A stretch of DNA of 64,000 nucleotides. It comes from Schistosoma mansoni. Taxonomy: Eukaryota > Platyhelminthes > Trematoda > Strigeidida > Schistosomatidae. Location of the stretch: positions 4,705,295 through 4,769,294 of the forward strand of contig NC_031497.1 in the NCBI RefSeq assembly GCF_000237925.1, given 5' to 3'. A program made the translations under genes and the position numbers. Below the pieces are notes generated by a model. The model had not been told where the DNA came from and did not search any database. It was given only the letters and a program-made list of their open reading frames with translations. This document shows, piece by piece, positions 48,971 to 63,400 of the stretch. Numbering within the stretch: position 1 is the stretch's first letter; every line of letters begins with the position of its first letter.

Positions 48971-49351
48971 CTCTTGAAACAATAATATAACATTCAGATT
49001 ATCGCCTTATTATTTTCATACTACAATTAACCAACCCCATGCGTATCAATGGGATAGCTGTTGGTATCCAGAATCCCCACCACCCTAAGACGAACGTATC
49101 TGCTCAAACTACAAGATATACAGATCCACAAACAACTACAAAGCTGACTGGAATTAGTGTAGTCAAAAGGCTAGACTCTCACCCACTGGATAAAACTGAA
49201 TACCTGCAACTGTGTCAAGATAACACAAAGCGATCACAAGGAAATCAATCAGTTTATAAAGGCTCGTGTTAAAGATATTGGATATTGTATTGGTTATTTT
49301 AAATCACCAACTACTTAGATCGTGAGTGAAGGTCATTTATGCTGGTGATTT

Positions 49352-50573
<1,222 letters not shown>

Positions 50574-51299
50574 GATACGAACCAGTAATTTGGTAATGAT
50601 TTTTAAAATGTACAGTCCTCAGACGTTAACTATTCAGCAACCTGATGAATATATGTTATTTATGTCCTTTATTTACTCCACTCCTGCTACATTATGGTTA
50701 AGATCTTATAATTTAATGTTTTAAGTTTCATGCTTCTCTGTACTTGCAAATTTTAACGCACAAAATATTTCCGTTTTGCCTCCATTTGTTTTGTCCAACA
50801 TAAAATAATGTACAGACATCTCTGCCCTATTATTAACTCATGCTTATCATTGTACGATAATCTCCATATGTTGTATTTGAAAATGTAGGCACCGTATTTT
50901 CATTGTACTTACCTCATTTTGTCATCGATTAGCTTTTCATCGTTATACACATCACAAACGTTTTCCTATTAGTTCTATTAAGATGTCTGTATAAATACAA
51001 GTCGTGAAATCTTACACTTGTTTCGTTATTTTGGTACTCGACGCTCTATATTCTTCCATTTAAGGTCGTCTTCTAAGTCTTCAGTTTGTTAGCTCCCACA
51101 ATTTAGTGTTTTCATGGAATTCCGTAACCTCATCATGATGTTCGTTCGTCAAACTGTCGTCGATTTTCTTCGGTCATTGTCATCTGAAGGTATACTGATA
51201 TTTTTAACTGAGATATTTTAGATTTCAACAACATATGTGTGAACCTAGCCAATACTACTTCGACTGAGAAGCTACAATCATGCCCAACCACCGCCTACC
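50574..51299. other. PP1 downstream region
   Basis: AT-rich, with no recognised exon. I saw no canonical AATAAA close to the PP1 stop; variants such as AGTAAA-like hexamers may serve. Confidence 0.5.
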
Positions 51300-51640
51300 T
51301 TGACGTGGGGTTTTGTTAGTGTATGATTAGGTTGAAAGAAAGCTCGGAGAGGCCGAATGAAGACGTTGCGTCTGTCCATGAATCTATCGACTGTTAGACT
51401 GACTTGTGTTGGTAGGTTAAGACTGTCTAATTGGGGTCGTCGCAGTTATCATATCTGGTGGTTGGAGGCGTTGGGTGATGTCTCGCAATCAGTTTCAACA
51501 ACTCGAATGTATTCGTTTTGTTTTCGATATATCCTGAATGTCGAAATCTCATACATTTTCTCGATTTCGCTCTCCTCAAATCATGTTATCCATACCTTAT
51601 GTTTTCTATTAATACCGTCGCTGCTTCTACCACTCAGAAA
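51300..51640 (+). mobile_element. Decayed RTE LINE 3' end
   Basis: The frame reading CVGRLRLSNWGRRSYHIWWL, then EALGDVSQ, corresponds to the VGRCRLPGWGPRDYRNQWLE, TLGDMAQ end of the RTE family at 17370. It is heavily diverged, so probably an older copy than the others. Confidence 0.6.
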
Positions 51641-52198
51641 TTTGTCTTCGTAATTTCATTTCGTTACTGTCATTCTTTATCAACTTGAATCGACGTATGT
51701 ATGTAACAAGTCTTACGTTACTTCTGGGGGACCATATGGATCACTAATGTGTGTATTTACGGCAGGATAATGCACCGTTAGTACTTTGAACTCTCAGTGA
51801 AATGCAACTCACAATTACCTATTGCTTTCGTAAAGTGTGTTGTTCGGGTGTATTTTCTTGTTGGACAACATATAATTTTTTCTAAAAGTTAAGGAACTGG
51901 AGTATGTGTTGATTCTAATCGTTTCCTCCTGTGTCAGTTATTTATCACTAGTGATGATTTCTTAGTTTCTATAGGTTACTGGCGTTCTAATCACATATTG
52001 TACTTTATTAAGTGATGAGATATCTTTATCTTTCAATGCGAAATGTTGCTCAGGAATTAGTTTGTATCAATGCCACCGTTTATCTTGAAAGTCTTATCGA
52101 GCCTGTTGAATTAACGACTGACCAAATGGTTGCCCGAGTGGGAAAATACTTACTTTTGCCAACTCGTTTCAGCTGTAATTAACGTGACATATTTTTCC

Positions 52199-52748
52199 AT
52201 CTGTCAAATGAGTCCCCAAATGCCCTGGTACGGCCGAGAAAGTGGAGGGCCCACCCTCTCGAAATGCTCTCACACGGCCACGCTCATACAGTCTATCTCA
52301 GGGAAGTCCTACTCACTGCCTTCTTGTGATGGGGATGTTGTTTACGAAATTGAGAGGATGAAAAGCGAATGTCCGGTGCTTTAACCGGGTCGGTAGACAC
52401 AGGAAGTCCATATAGGGGAGTTGAAAAACCCTGATTCCAAACTAATAATGCACATGGGCTCCAGTATCTTGAGGGAACAAATAGCGTATGAATCAATCGT
52501 TGCTCACCGGCTACTATGGGACTGCATCTCCTTACGATGCTCTACCGTCTTATGGATCAGACCTTTAGGTCAAAGGCTCTGGGTGTGGCCCCCTAAGAAA
52601 ACCACCTGTTTCGGTCTAGGCACCCGGACAGTATCATAGCCCTCACACAAATGAAATGAAAATTTTTTGTGTGGCGTATATATATTTGGTGCCCCCTTGT
52701 ACCAATATTTGTGTTCAAATAAATGAATGAATTATCTGTCAAATGAGT
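52199..52748 (+). mobile_element. 520-bp retroposon with 15-bp target-site duplication
   Basis: ATCTGTCAAATGAGT flanks the element at 52199-52213 and 52734-52748. The insert, 52214-52733, starts CCCCAAATGCCCTGGTACGG and ends AAATAAATGAATGAATT. A 3' part repeats at 43829-44055 and 26757-26835. It codes no reverse transcriptase. It could be a SINE-like element or the 3' end of a LINE (5'-truncated on insertion) mobilised by LINE enzymes. The perfect duplication and sharp ends suggest this insertion is younger than the LINE fossils around it. Confidence 0.85.
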
Positions 52749-53019
52749 ATGCCGAGTGACCATCAGTGTCTTCCATGTTTCTTACCACCACTGATACAAT
52801 TATTTTCCCCTTGTTGATTCTTCTATGTGGTAATGCTAATTGTAACGATCCAAACAGACAGACATCATCAGCATAAAGTCAGGTACAGATTTACTTGGGC
52901 CTCATTTGCCATACCTGATTAGCATGGCAAGATGAAGATAACGTAAGAGATTGAAGGAATATAGTATCAATCATAAAATGAATAACCAAACTTTAGGAAC
53001 ATGTTTTTAAAAGACAGAG

Positions 53020-54880
53020 TAGATGGGTGTGTGTAAAGAAGTATTGGAATTCAAGATCATGAGAAAGATGAAATCTAAGCACACCTACGCCATTGTGAAC
53101 GATTGTGAGTCGTGTCATCCAGTCTCCAACTACAGTTCGCAGTTATTACACTGACCCCAACCAGGTAGCTTACTTCTTACAACATGTCTCCGAACAACAG
53201 TCTGTGACTTCATTTTGGGGTTAATATTTTGGACATTATATGAGTAAAACTGATTCTTCCGTGTTTATCGCAAGAAGAGTTCGTATCCCCTCTTATAGAC
53301 CGGGACGACGAGCTATCGGAACCGGTCAAATGGGACTATATCCATTTCCAGGATTCTAGTTAATATTTGAGTCTAAATGCTAGGACTGAACCACCAGCCT
53401 TAAGGGGGTCAGAGATCCACATTCACATGCTACCCTCGTTTTAGATTGCCTATAGCCCTTCCAACTTCATTAGGAGCTGGGAAACTCGTGCCAATCTTCC
53501 GTTCAGGTCAATTGAGAATAAAAGGTAACTGAAGGTTAGCTAGAGGCCAGTTAAACTGTCCCCTTAGGTGTTCTGTCTATCTATCTAATGTGATATCAAG
53601 AGTGAACGATAGTTCCGTTCTTCTTCCAAACTGTCTCACCAACATCTGTCTTTTTAATACCCGTTTCCTTGAAAAGTAGGAAGAGTTGTCCAGCACTACC
53701 TATCTCCTCTTTTTTCCATAACTTTTTACTGTCGTTACCCACCTTTCGTCACAACCATTGCGTAAGCTTTCTATGAGTTTTGTCTCTCCTCATCGTCCTC
53801 CGAACTTTTCGGGACGAGTTTTTGAGTCTCCATTAATTCACAGAATGTCACCGAAACTTACCGGTCTTTCTTATCCGTTTGATCTAAGTTGCTGATAAAT
53901 GTCAATGCTGTATTCAAAGGTCCTTGTATATCTTTCCAAAATTCTTCTGGACAAATTGCCTTTACGTCTGAATAGGTGGCTAGCTAGTTCTCTCGTGGAT
54001 ACAACCTTGATCTTTAAAATCTTACCTAAGGGTTCTATGGTTTTCCCGTATCTGATTAAACTCACAGGGATGTATGCCTTCACTAAGGCATGATCAGAGT
54101 CCAAACATGTCCAGTAGTCTTTTATCGAGTCTCTCCAACGATGGTTGATGGCGATATAATCTCTTTATGTTCATCGTCGTGTTGATGTGTGTTACCACAT
54201 TAGAGACTCTCTTTATGTTTGAGGTTTGCACCTACTAGGAGTAGTCTGTTGTCCGGGCAGAACTGTAGTAAACGACCACCGTTAACTGTTCTTTGGGTTG
54301 GGATTCCATAAGATCCACTTAAGTGCTTTTTGGTTTGGCTTCGGTGTTAAAATCTTCTACTACGTCTGGCTTCCTGAAGGAGGTCATGGAGTTTCCTGCA
54401 AAACTCATCTTTTACTCCTTTCAACCTGTAACCAGTGGGGTCGTATGCACGAACGATGAAGCGGAAACAGCATATATCCATATATTTCTGAGTTCTTACT
54501 GTGCCATTGTGGTGGGAAATACATAAGCGACTGTCGATGAGAATCCAGGCAATGAGTTCCTGTTTAGCTTTCAGACGTAGTGTTATGTTTACATCGGTGA
54601 AGCCACGATAATTTACTACCGTGTTTCTAAGTACACGAGGTGTGTATCAAGTTAGCTGCTCCATGGGCTAGGTGGGGTCAAGTGGGCAACCATTCTAGAA
54701 CCCCGTATGGGTTTTTTTCGAGATGCAGCCTACATCGATGGTACGAGTTTCTAGGGTCCTAGCTAGTGACGTCTGTTATCCGACTGAACCTGGGGTTCGG
54801 ATACTAAAAGCCTCAATATATTGTTTGAGGCGTGGTTTTAGGGGCCTTGGAATAGAATTTTCTAGATTAAAATCGTTTGC
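53020..54880 (-). mobile_element. RTE-like LINE with endonuclease, internally deleted
   Basis: On the minus strand, from right to left: an APE-type endonuclease with NYRGFTDVNITLRLKAKQ, FRFIVRAYDPTG, NHRWRDSIKDYW and the catalytic SDH motif in CLDSDHALVKAYIPVSLIRY (about 54065-54110). The following block ELASHLFRRKGNLSRRILER (about 53900-53990) precedes the reverse transcriptase in this family. The extreme C-terminus follows (QNRSQWRRC-like, 53060-53160). The central reverse transcriptase is missing or unrecognisable. Stops and shifts are frequent. Confidence 0.75.
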
Positions 54881-57800
54881 ATTTGTAATACACGATGAAA
54901 AAGTCGAAGACTAATTATGAGGGATGAATATATATATATATATATTCCATTCATTGAGTAATAATTAATGCAAATGGAATTGCTGTACTCATAATTCATC
55001 GACTTATCCCATTTGTCATTTCTGAAAATGTCCCCTTGTCTTGTAGCAGTCTCACGTGGTCATCTGATACTCTTCTTGTCATATTAATTTGGCGAATAGA
55101 GCTCCTCTGATTCGGGTAATTGAGTAAAGGTAGGTGTACTTGGAATCCGAGTACAGAAATCTACTGTATCACTGACTTTATTAATGTAGGTTATAGAGAC
55201 ACTAAATGTAACCGCTTTTAAGTTCTATCCATGTCATGCATTCACAAGTAATAAAGGCTAGTCACAAACACTAATTAGTTGTAAATCCAAATACCAAAAT
55301 AAATGGCGAGTGCTTTACGTATTTCTTTTCAAAAATAACCATTTAATTATAATAGTGGTTGTAACTGATTAGAGACTGCATACTTAAATCATGATTAATT
55401 AACAACCAAAATGTTCAAATATTTTTCTTGGAAAATCGACATCTTAATGTTTTAAGTAAGCGATTCGAAACAAACAAACTCGTTTCTAAGACTTAAAAGT
55501 TCAGCTCAGTAAGAAGATCAAAGCGCATTTAGAAAATAAAAATAAAATTCCACCATTCTTTTTTTTTGTGTTTTCGTAGGGTCATGGAGCTAGCTCCTTT
55601 TATGCAATTTCTAAACTTCACCCAAAATAACTAGAAAAATACAACCTTACTTAATTGCTTCGAGAAACTATAACTAAAATCTTATCCCTATGAACAGATC
55701 TTAGGTTTATCGGAGGCGTAGCGCTTTCCCTACAGTGCCTGTTGTTTGTAGCATTTATATAAGAAAACTACTATTAAATCGTTATTTGTGTGCATGGCTA
55801 GTATTGATTATCTAACGCCCTGCTTATAATTGTAAATACTTTATTCGCTTGCTTCTTACAGACTTTCTTTTCATCCTATATGATTAAATTGTAATGAGTT
55901 TTTCTGGTTCTTTTTATAAATTTACTGGTAACAAAATCCAGCCCAAAATAACATAACAAATTTATTTGGACTTTGTCTTTTCCTGGCGTCATTGTTTTAT
56001 CACTTATTTCTGAAATAAAAACTAGTTCCTCTTCATTATAATATCGGAAAGTTAAAAAGATTAAATAAGTAACAATTCTATGCAAATTATTTATCCGGGG
56101 CTTGTTTAATAGTTAGGTAAGTATTATTTTCCTATCGTGGCTACAAACTCCGACTTCATGAAAAATAAGATTTTAGTAGGCTTTTCACCTGGAACGCAAA
56201 GTGTTTTTCTTAGTTTGAAACAAATAGGCTGGGGTTTGGAAAGTAATTCCGTGCTTGATTTAAAGGTGAGAGAACTGTATACGTGTTTAAGAGAAAGGCA
56301 GTTATTAGAATATTAGATGACTTTCCTAATTTCACTCTACGGGTATTTTTTGGAAACTGGTTAATTCAACAACCTGTACCCGGAAGCCTCTAAAAGTCTC
56401 TACAGCCTTATGGCTGATACATGGAAACTTCCGATCTGGAGCTTGAACACTGATCAACCAATAATGTAATCCTATAACAAAGAATGATGAGTAACAAAAG
56501 CAAATAAGATTGGAAGGTAATAGTACCAGATTGAGGTATATAATTATTTGGGCTTGTCAAAGAAACTGATAAATGTAGAGGACGAAGTTTGTCAGAATTA
56601 TGTAATACATTTCTAACAATCTGATCATATACTCACTTGTTAAGACATTTGATTTATGAAAAGTAATGGTCAACTAGACAAATTGACAGATGAAAGAAGA
56701 ACAAAGAGAAAACGTGATTCCCGTCACTTAGGATAATAGATCAATAATACCAGGGTGAGTTTAGTGTAAGTACAAATTGTTTTTAAATACACAAGATGAT
56801 TTTGAGCTTTCTTATGGTCATAGCTTCAACAAACCTAAGTATTTGTTCTAGTCAGCTTTTATGCAAGACCACAAAGGGAAAATATTTAACAATAGATTTT
56901 AAAATAACATTCTGTGTATAGTTTTTACCATGAATCAACACGAAAGTCGAAATATGCAATATCTTTCAGAAGTTGAATATACTCCACTCTAAGTAACTTT
57001 GAATGTTATTAATGATTTCTTTATTTTAACATTTGTGTAAAATAACTGTTTTGATAGTCTGGCATACATTAGTCAAACATTAGTTTCTCTATTTTCTTCA
57101 TTATTTCATTGATCATATTATTTAATTTTCAAGTATCACTTGTTGTTAAATAGTTAGTTAGTTTGTACTATTTTCTAGGTATTTTTCTGCTTCCTGAAGA
57201 TTCTCATTCACTTTACAGTGTACCATAATGCGTTTACTAGATTCCAGGTTATGTTATTATCATTATTATTCTTTGTAGATTGTCCACATTTCTTTGTAAA
57301 ATTGTCTAATTTAACTACTTAACAGAAACTTAATATAAATGAAGTAATAATTTACAATTGAGACATTAAATATTTTAGTCTTATAATCTTTATTTCTTTT
57401 TTCCCATCTGAATTCATTCTCATTGTTGTTTAAATCAGTATTTAAATTAAAAGTGTTATTTTATTTAATTCAACTTTGGATGAAGATCTATACTTTGTAT
57501 TTAAGGATATCTTGTAGTGAACAAGAACACGAATGGGGATAATTGAATGTATTTAAGTACAAATTACAGACTGTCTCACTAAAATCTGATAATCAATTGT
57601 CTCAATCTTAACTGTTCCTTCTGCAAATATCAGTTCATCTTCTCTGATTTCATTGTTCATACATTTTCATACCGATTGTACTTCGTTCCTGTTCTTTCCT
57701 TATCGATCTTCCGCCGAAATACATTCTATACCTGACCATCATCATATACTACTTATGTGAATATAAGTAACTCATACCACAATATAAGTGAATTGTTTCA

Positions 57801-57925
57801 TAGATGTATCAAAATATAATATATAAAAAAATAATGAAATAAAACTTAACAAGATTATTTTACCAGCTAAATTGTCATTTCAAAATTCTACCTAAAAATT
57901 CTTAACATAGAAATTAAAATAATAT
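54881..57925. other. AT-rich non-coding stretch
   Basis: Contains an AT microsatellite at about 54930-54946. A minus-strand open frame at 55876-56085 includes FRYYNEEELVFISEISDKTM but has no recognised family and no convincing splice frame. Nothing else supported. Confidence 0.5.
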
Positions 57926-58135
57926 TATATAGTTGAAATCATAAGTCAATTGAAGCTAGACCACCGTGAAAAACTTGGAAGCACTGCTTGGCTGCCGTTT
58001 CGTCCTATTATGGGACTTCTCAGCAGTGCGCATCCACGATCCCGCCTCTCAAAATTCAAACCCAGGACCTATCAGTCCGCGCGTGACAGCTTTACCTCTA
58101 GATTACTGAGCTGACCGGCATCCAACGGTGTTAAT
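57926..58135 (-). repeat. Second hammerhead SINE family, copy c (full length)
   Basis: Read on the minus strand: CCGGTCAGCTCAGTAATCTA, then GAGGTAAAGC and GGTCCTGGGTTTGAATTTT (tRNA-like boxes A and B), GGGATCGTGGATGCGCACTG, then the ribozyme. Stem I would be strong (GCACTGCT with AGCAGTGC), but the core is CTGAGAA (catalytic G8 to A) and the cleavage triplet is altered, so it is probably inactive. The 3' tail is TCATGATTTCAAC-like, followed by TATATAATATTATTTT, shared with copy b. Confidence 0.8.
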
Positions 58136-58587
58136 GTTTAACTTCAACCAATCCACGAAATTGAGCAACCATTCACCAATGTCTTCAGTAAGTTACTATC
58201 TCACAACAGACCTGGTTGGGAAGTGAAAAATATCGTTTTTAGATTTTCATCAAATATCTTTCTTTCCTATAAAAATAATATTTGATATGGATACATGAAA
58301 AAAAGAATAAACCAATCAAACTAATTTATGAGTCAATGATAATAATGAAATGTAATACATCACTGAAAATAAAGTACATATTGATATTAAGGTAACTGGT
58401 GTACTGATAGTGTAATAATTAGAATTAATGTTTCAAAATATAGAAAGTAGGTCAAAATTAGGGAGAATATACATAAAAATCAAAATCAATAGCTTTAGAA
58501 TAAGGATGGAATTGAATTCATTACTTCACTTATTACTTCCGAATAGTCTAAATTCACAAATAATAATATCATTATAAACACAGTTTT

Positions 58588-58795
58588 ACATACATTAGTT
58601 AATAAACAAAGATGGATGGTGGCTAGCGATAGGAATCCAGGATGTGCATTTCGTCCTATTTGGGAATCGTCACCTTGATGTACCTGTATACTAGAGTTCA
58701 TGTTCACAACGGGACTCGAAACCAGTGCCGCTCGCTTCAAACGCGATCACGTTATCCACATAGCTTCTGAGTCCTGATAGCCACCTGCTTATGCA
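58588..58795 (-). repeat. Sm-alpha-type hammerhead SINE, copy 2
   Basis: Minus-strand unit: GTGGCTATCAGGACTCAG head, GGTTTCGAGTCCC box B-like, hammerhead at about 58631-58680. The core reads GTGACGA (C3 to G) while GACGAAAT and TCCTGGATTCC are kept. Probably inactive. Its head faces copy 3. Confidence 0.85.
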
Positions 58796-58804
58796 ATGAG
58801 GTGT

Positions 58805-59095
58805 GCATCCTAAGCGGATTGCCGCAATGGCGATTGAAGTGAACGGTACTGGGCTCGGGTCCGCGAGAGAACATCACCTCTAGGATACAGGTACATTCAT
58901 CTGGTGAGCTCAGAATGGGACGAAATGCACGTCCTGGATTCCACTGGTAGCCACCAGCCATCTTTGTTTATAAAGCTTGTGACTTAAGGCGATATCGAGG
59001 CAATCCGCACAGGATGAAAATACACCAACAAGGGACTGATCAATTGTAGTCCTAAACATCAATCGGAAGATACAAGCAAACAACACCAAGTGAAT
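58805..59095 (+). repeat. Sm-alpha-type hammerhead SINE, copy 3
   Basis: Plus-strand unit head-to-head with copy 2, about 10-20 bp apart. Head GATTGCCGCAATGGCGATTG with GGGCTCGGGTCC (box B), hammerhead at 58895-58941: core CTGGTGAG (A6 to G), GGGACGAAATGC, CACGTCCTGGATTCCACTGG. The tail continues with CAATCCGCACAGGATG, ACACCAACAAGGGACTG and GAAGATACAAGCAAACAACA. The last piece is the sequence found upstream of the head in copy 1. Confidence 0.85.
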
Positions 59096-60229
59096 TAGTC
59101 AATAAAGTTTAGATTGATGTTCGTTACCGGACAAACAATCATAATAACAAAAAGCAGACATGGTATCTAGAACAATAGGTATACCGTCAATATCAGAAAG
59201 ATAATCAAGTAATTAACAAGAGGCGAGCTCCGCTTTCACCTTTTTCAGAAGATATTATTATTATTACGCGCTTTCGATATGACATATGTATGCGGAAACA
59301 ATGTGTGTTAAACCTCTCAGTGTCGTGGTAAAATTAATTTGATGGTGTAGCCTCACTTGTTGCATAATAATTTTTCACGCTTTTTATTTTTCTGTATTCA
59401 ATTATCTTCTCAATGAATTTCTATCTTGTCTTCCTGGAAATCACAGTTTATGTTTAGTTGGATAAAATACACAGACTAAACTGCCTAAGCTTTATTTAAC
59501 AAGTTTTCACTGTTTGTTCATTGGGATGGAAACTAGTTTTTTTGAGTACTTTTTAAGTTCTTCGTAACAGATTCCCCATTACAACCGAGGACTTCATTAC
59601 CTCAGTTTACTGTGTTTGAGGTCTAAATATTGAGGATAAATGACAAGTTTCCTGGTTCTAGTTACTGACAAAAATACTCAATACACTTTTTAGCCATTAA
59701 AGAAGGTACATTCAAAACAACATTACAGGTTTTAGATATTTTTTATTTATCAGGGACTGACATAGCGTCTAATATTTTACATGCAGTAATATTTTCAATT
59801 CGAAAATTTCAGGTGTACAATTGATGTTATAAGTTTGTAGGAGAAATTTATAAGTAAGAGATTAATGATAATAATAATAATCTCCATCTTAAAAATTAGA
59901 ATACATATTAGATCTTTATCAGGTTTTACTCCCAGTTCTATACTTATCATTATCATAATTTTGATAGCTTTTAGTGGTTATTATTTTAATATGTATTTAC
60001 CCAGGTTTGACCTACTTCCTATGCTGAATCAGTGATGAGTACTCTTGTTATTCTTATTAGTACTAGTACACCTGTCACCTAATTGTTGATTCGTACATTC
60101 GTACCTATAATATGAAGTTATACAACCTATTTCATTGTGATCATTAACACAGTTTTGCCCGCTTATATGTGTCGTTCTAACAAAAGTAATGGTGATGATA
60201 GTAATAATAGTAACCTTGTTCATTATTAC

Positions 60230-60415
60230 CGGTCAAGAGGTTAAGCGTTCGCGTGCGAGACCGGAGGTCTTGGGCTCGAGTCTTGTATGCAGGATCGTGG
60301 ATGAGCACTTCTGAGGAGTTTTATACTAGGACGAAACGGTCATTCAGAGCTTCGAAACTTTCAATGATGGTCTAAAATTGATCAGTTTATGATCTTGAAT
60401 AAAACTCAAAATTAT
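60230..60415 (+). repeat. Second hammerhead SINE family, copy e
   Basis: Plus strand: CCGGTCAAGAGGTTAAGCG, GGTCTTGGGCTCGAGTC (box B-like), AGGATCGTGGATG, core CTGAGGA (60311-60317), TAGGACGAAACGG. Core bases are kept, but the triplet is ATT instead of GTC and stems II and III are weakened. The tail diverges after TCAATGATGGTC. Confidence 0.75.
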
Positions 60416-63400
60416 AGATTTAGTGAAAATATAAATTCTCAATGTATAATATTTCTACAATGTCACATAAAATACATATACAGACAGATGTTTATGAAAT
60501 AAGTACATAAAACTGTGTAGAATTAAATGAAATATTCTCGAAAACAAATAAGGATCTATACAATTGTGAATTAGCAACAGGATCAAGAATATAAGTTTTT
60601 AACGCTGACAGGTTACGTAGTGTATCACAGTTTTATCAAGTATTAAGGTGATAAAGATAATATTTATTAGTTTAAATTCATCAACAACCACAAAAGTTGA
60701 GATTATTTTTCCTTATAAATTACTTACTATTTTGGTATATCTTTTTAAAACCGGGATTCATCTGTTAAATCTATGGATCTAATCCAAGTATTGCGGTGTA
60801 TGCTACTTATGTTGACATATATAAGTAGTATGTAGCACCAATCAGAAATCTAATGCCTGGAAGCACAAGATTACAATAAAGAGAACAAGAAGGAAATGTG
60901 AGAGCAATAGAAACAACAACAGAATTAGAGGAATAATGTAGTATGTAAAGGATAACTCAAAGAAGATGTGCAAATAATGTATTTAATGTATGATTTTCAT
61001 AGTTTACTAAGCCATTGTGTGATTTTGCGCTAAAGAAAAATTGGTTAACCTACTTGACTTCTTCGTTCGCTACAGTATGTCTACCGTAGTGTATAAATCT
61101 GGGTACAAATGTTAATTCTAAAGTAGAGACTGTAATTTACTGATTAATTAATAAACGTACAGCAGATAGGTGAATTCTATTTGAAAATCCGTTCAACGTT
61201 TTATAGATGTGTTGATTTCATCCGGTTTAGTTCATTGTTCTACATTGCAGACCACGAGTCACATTTATGAAATAATGGTAAAAGGAACTACCTAGTTGAC
61301 TGAAAAAAATATAAGTGAATTGTAGTTTGAAACCAAATGATAAAATCATTGACTACCAAACACATGATTTCATATTACTTTAAGTGAAATAAGCACAGAC
61401 TATAATAAAACAAAATAAACCAAAAACATAATTAGACTCAACGCTTTGAACTACTATTATTGTGTCATAAAGAACAAAATGAATTAAATGACTTTTACGA
61501 TGAGAATAAGGATGTGTCAAAAACTCGTTAACTCGCAACTAATATATATGCATCAAGATAACAGTGCCGAAATCCCATATACGATAGAATGTTGCTGTTA
61601 TCATCTTAAAGGACACCATAAGCTCTCGATTTTAATTTACCAAAAAGATGTATAATGCCAAAATTCTGCAAATTATTTCCTCATTTAGAGGTCACAGTGT
61701 GATAACTTTTTCGTATTCATTTATTATTCTAATAAGCTCTTTCCTAGTCTGTTTTGTTTCGTTATTTGTTTCGATTGTATGTACTGTCGCCTGGAGACCA
61801 CACTATTTAGTGAACTGAAGTATTGATAGTAGTAACTCAGTATAGACTAGTGGAGAAGGTGGCAGTTTCAATAAATAAATATTTTCAATATACCTTTTTT
61901 GTGATTAGTACAGTTTATTAGTCACTGAAAGTGTACTTGAGTTCATGTTATTGATCAATGTTAAACTACTTATTTATCATTTTATGAGATTTGTATCCGT
62001 TACTGAGGTGTTTTTCTAAAGTTTTAAAAAATTGACCGTCTAGTCCTCCACATTTTCAATGTTTCTGCACTCATTATTAGTTATTGATTAAAATTGACTT
62101 TGGATTACGCAACATCATCATCATCATCATTACTAATGTACTTTCATAGTAAAGTACATAACATGGAGACAAGTTTTGCTTAAACTTATAAATAATCAAA
62201 TATTTTTCTTTGATTTCTGCATTTATTGATGACGTAAAGTAAAAAATTACAAAACTGATGGTCTCTAGATTTAATTAGCATTGAATTGTTGACTTGAATA
62301 TCATGTGTATACTCGTTTCATTTTCTTTTAATGGTTATTTTTCAAATGAAATCAGTCCTTGATGAAAGTTATCTTCAAATAACAACATTAACCATAGTAA
62401 ATGATTGATTATGACTGATTTCATTCATACATTAATATGAATAATATGATCTATTTATAAGAAACAGGACATAAAATCAATTTTGAAAGGACTAAAATAC
62501 TTCAGAAAAGTTGACAAAGAAAAACGCGCTGTATATGTGGGCTAATAAAAACAGCTTGAACAGAAAGAATTGTATTCAACTAATTACCATTTGACAAATG
62601 TTCATTAACAAGTAATTGAACCCTTTCTCTATCCAATCTGTTTTATTTCACATGCATCGTTATTCTGACAGCAATTGATCTGGAATATTTTAGCACTGGA
62701 ATTATATAATTGAAAATGATATTATAGCGAATTGCTTCCAAGCACTAAAGCTTTATTGTTAATATTTGGACGAATTAAGTTATAAACCGATACTAGAAGA
62801 AGGTTATATGATATTTCTTTACTGTTCTTAGGAAAAAGACTATCAAGACGTTAGTTGTGTTATTAATAACACTGATTTCATAAAGATGTTGTGCATTAAT
62901 AAGTTAACACTGACGATGAAATGATGATAGATAAAGAATTATTAAAAACTAAGTAGCACTGGATAATTTTTTTTGTAATTTTCTGACTTTTAGTTAGTGA
63001 GTACACATATCACCCCATCGGAGATTGGCTGGTGTAGAAGTGGGTTGAATGGAAACGGGAAAAAATTCAAACAAGAATGTGTCATCAGTTCATGAAGTTA
63101 TCGACTATTGTTCTGAGTCTTTTTTGGTTTTGGGTATACTATCTCATTACTGTTCGTGCAATAATTTTATTCATTTGTTAGAAACGTTGGAAGCTGTGAT
63201 GCAAATTGATCCCAGTGATACAGATGCATTTTAACTTGTCGACTCCTAGAGCTTGTGTTTCAACATTAGTTCATACATTTTGTTCCGAAAATTAATTCCT
63301 TTTTGAACCATATTTTCTTTTTTTCGAAAATTTTCTTTTTATGTTATCGCTCATACTGACAATACTTCTGCTACCCTGGTAATCATCTTATTAATTTCAT

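Noticed and set aside
55876-56085. Minus-strand frame with NEEELVFISEISDKTM
   Set aside because: Looks protein-like for a short stretch but lacks supported splice sites and recognised homology.
58631-58941. Active hammerheads in Sm-alpha copies 2 and 3
   Set aside because: Each has a changed invariant core base (C3 to G; A6 to G), so activity is unlikely although the fold is recognisable.
63049-63234. 61-codon frame ending LETLEAVMQIDPSDTDAF, reminiscent of a tetratricopeptide helix
   Set aside because: An acceptor-like TTGTTAG precedes the last 17 codons, but the match is one short phrase and no neighbouring exon was found.
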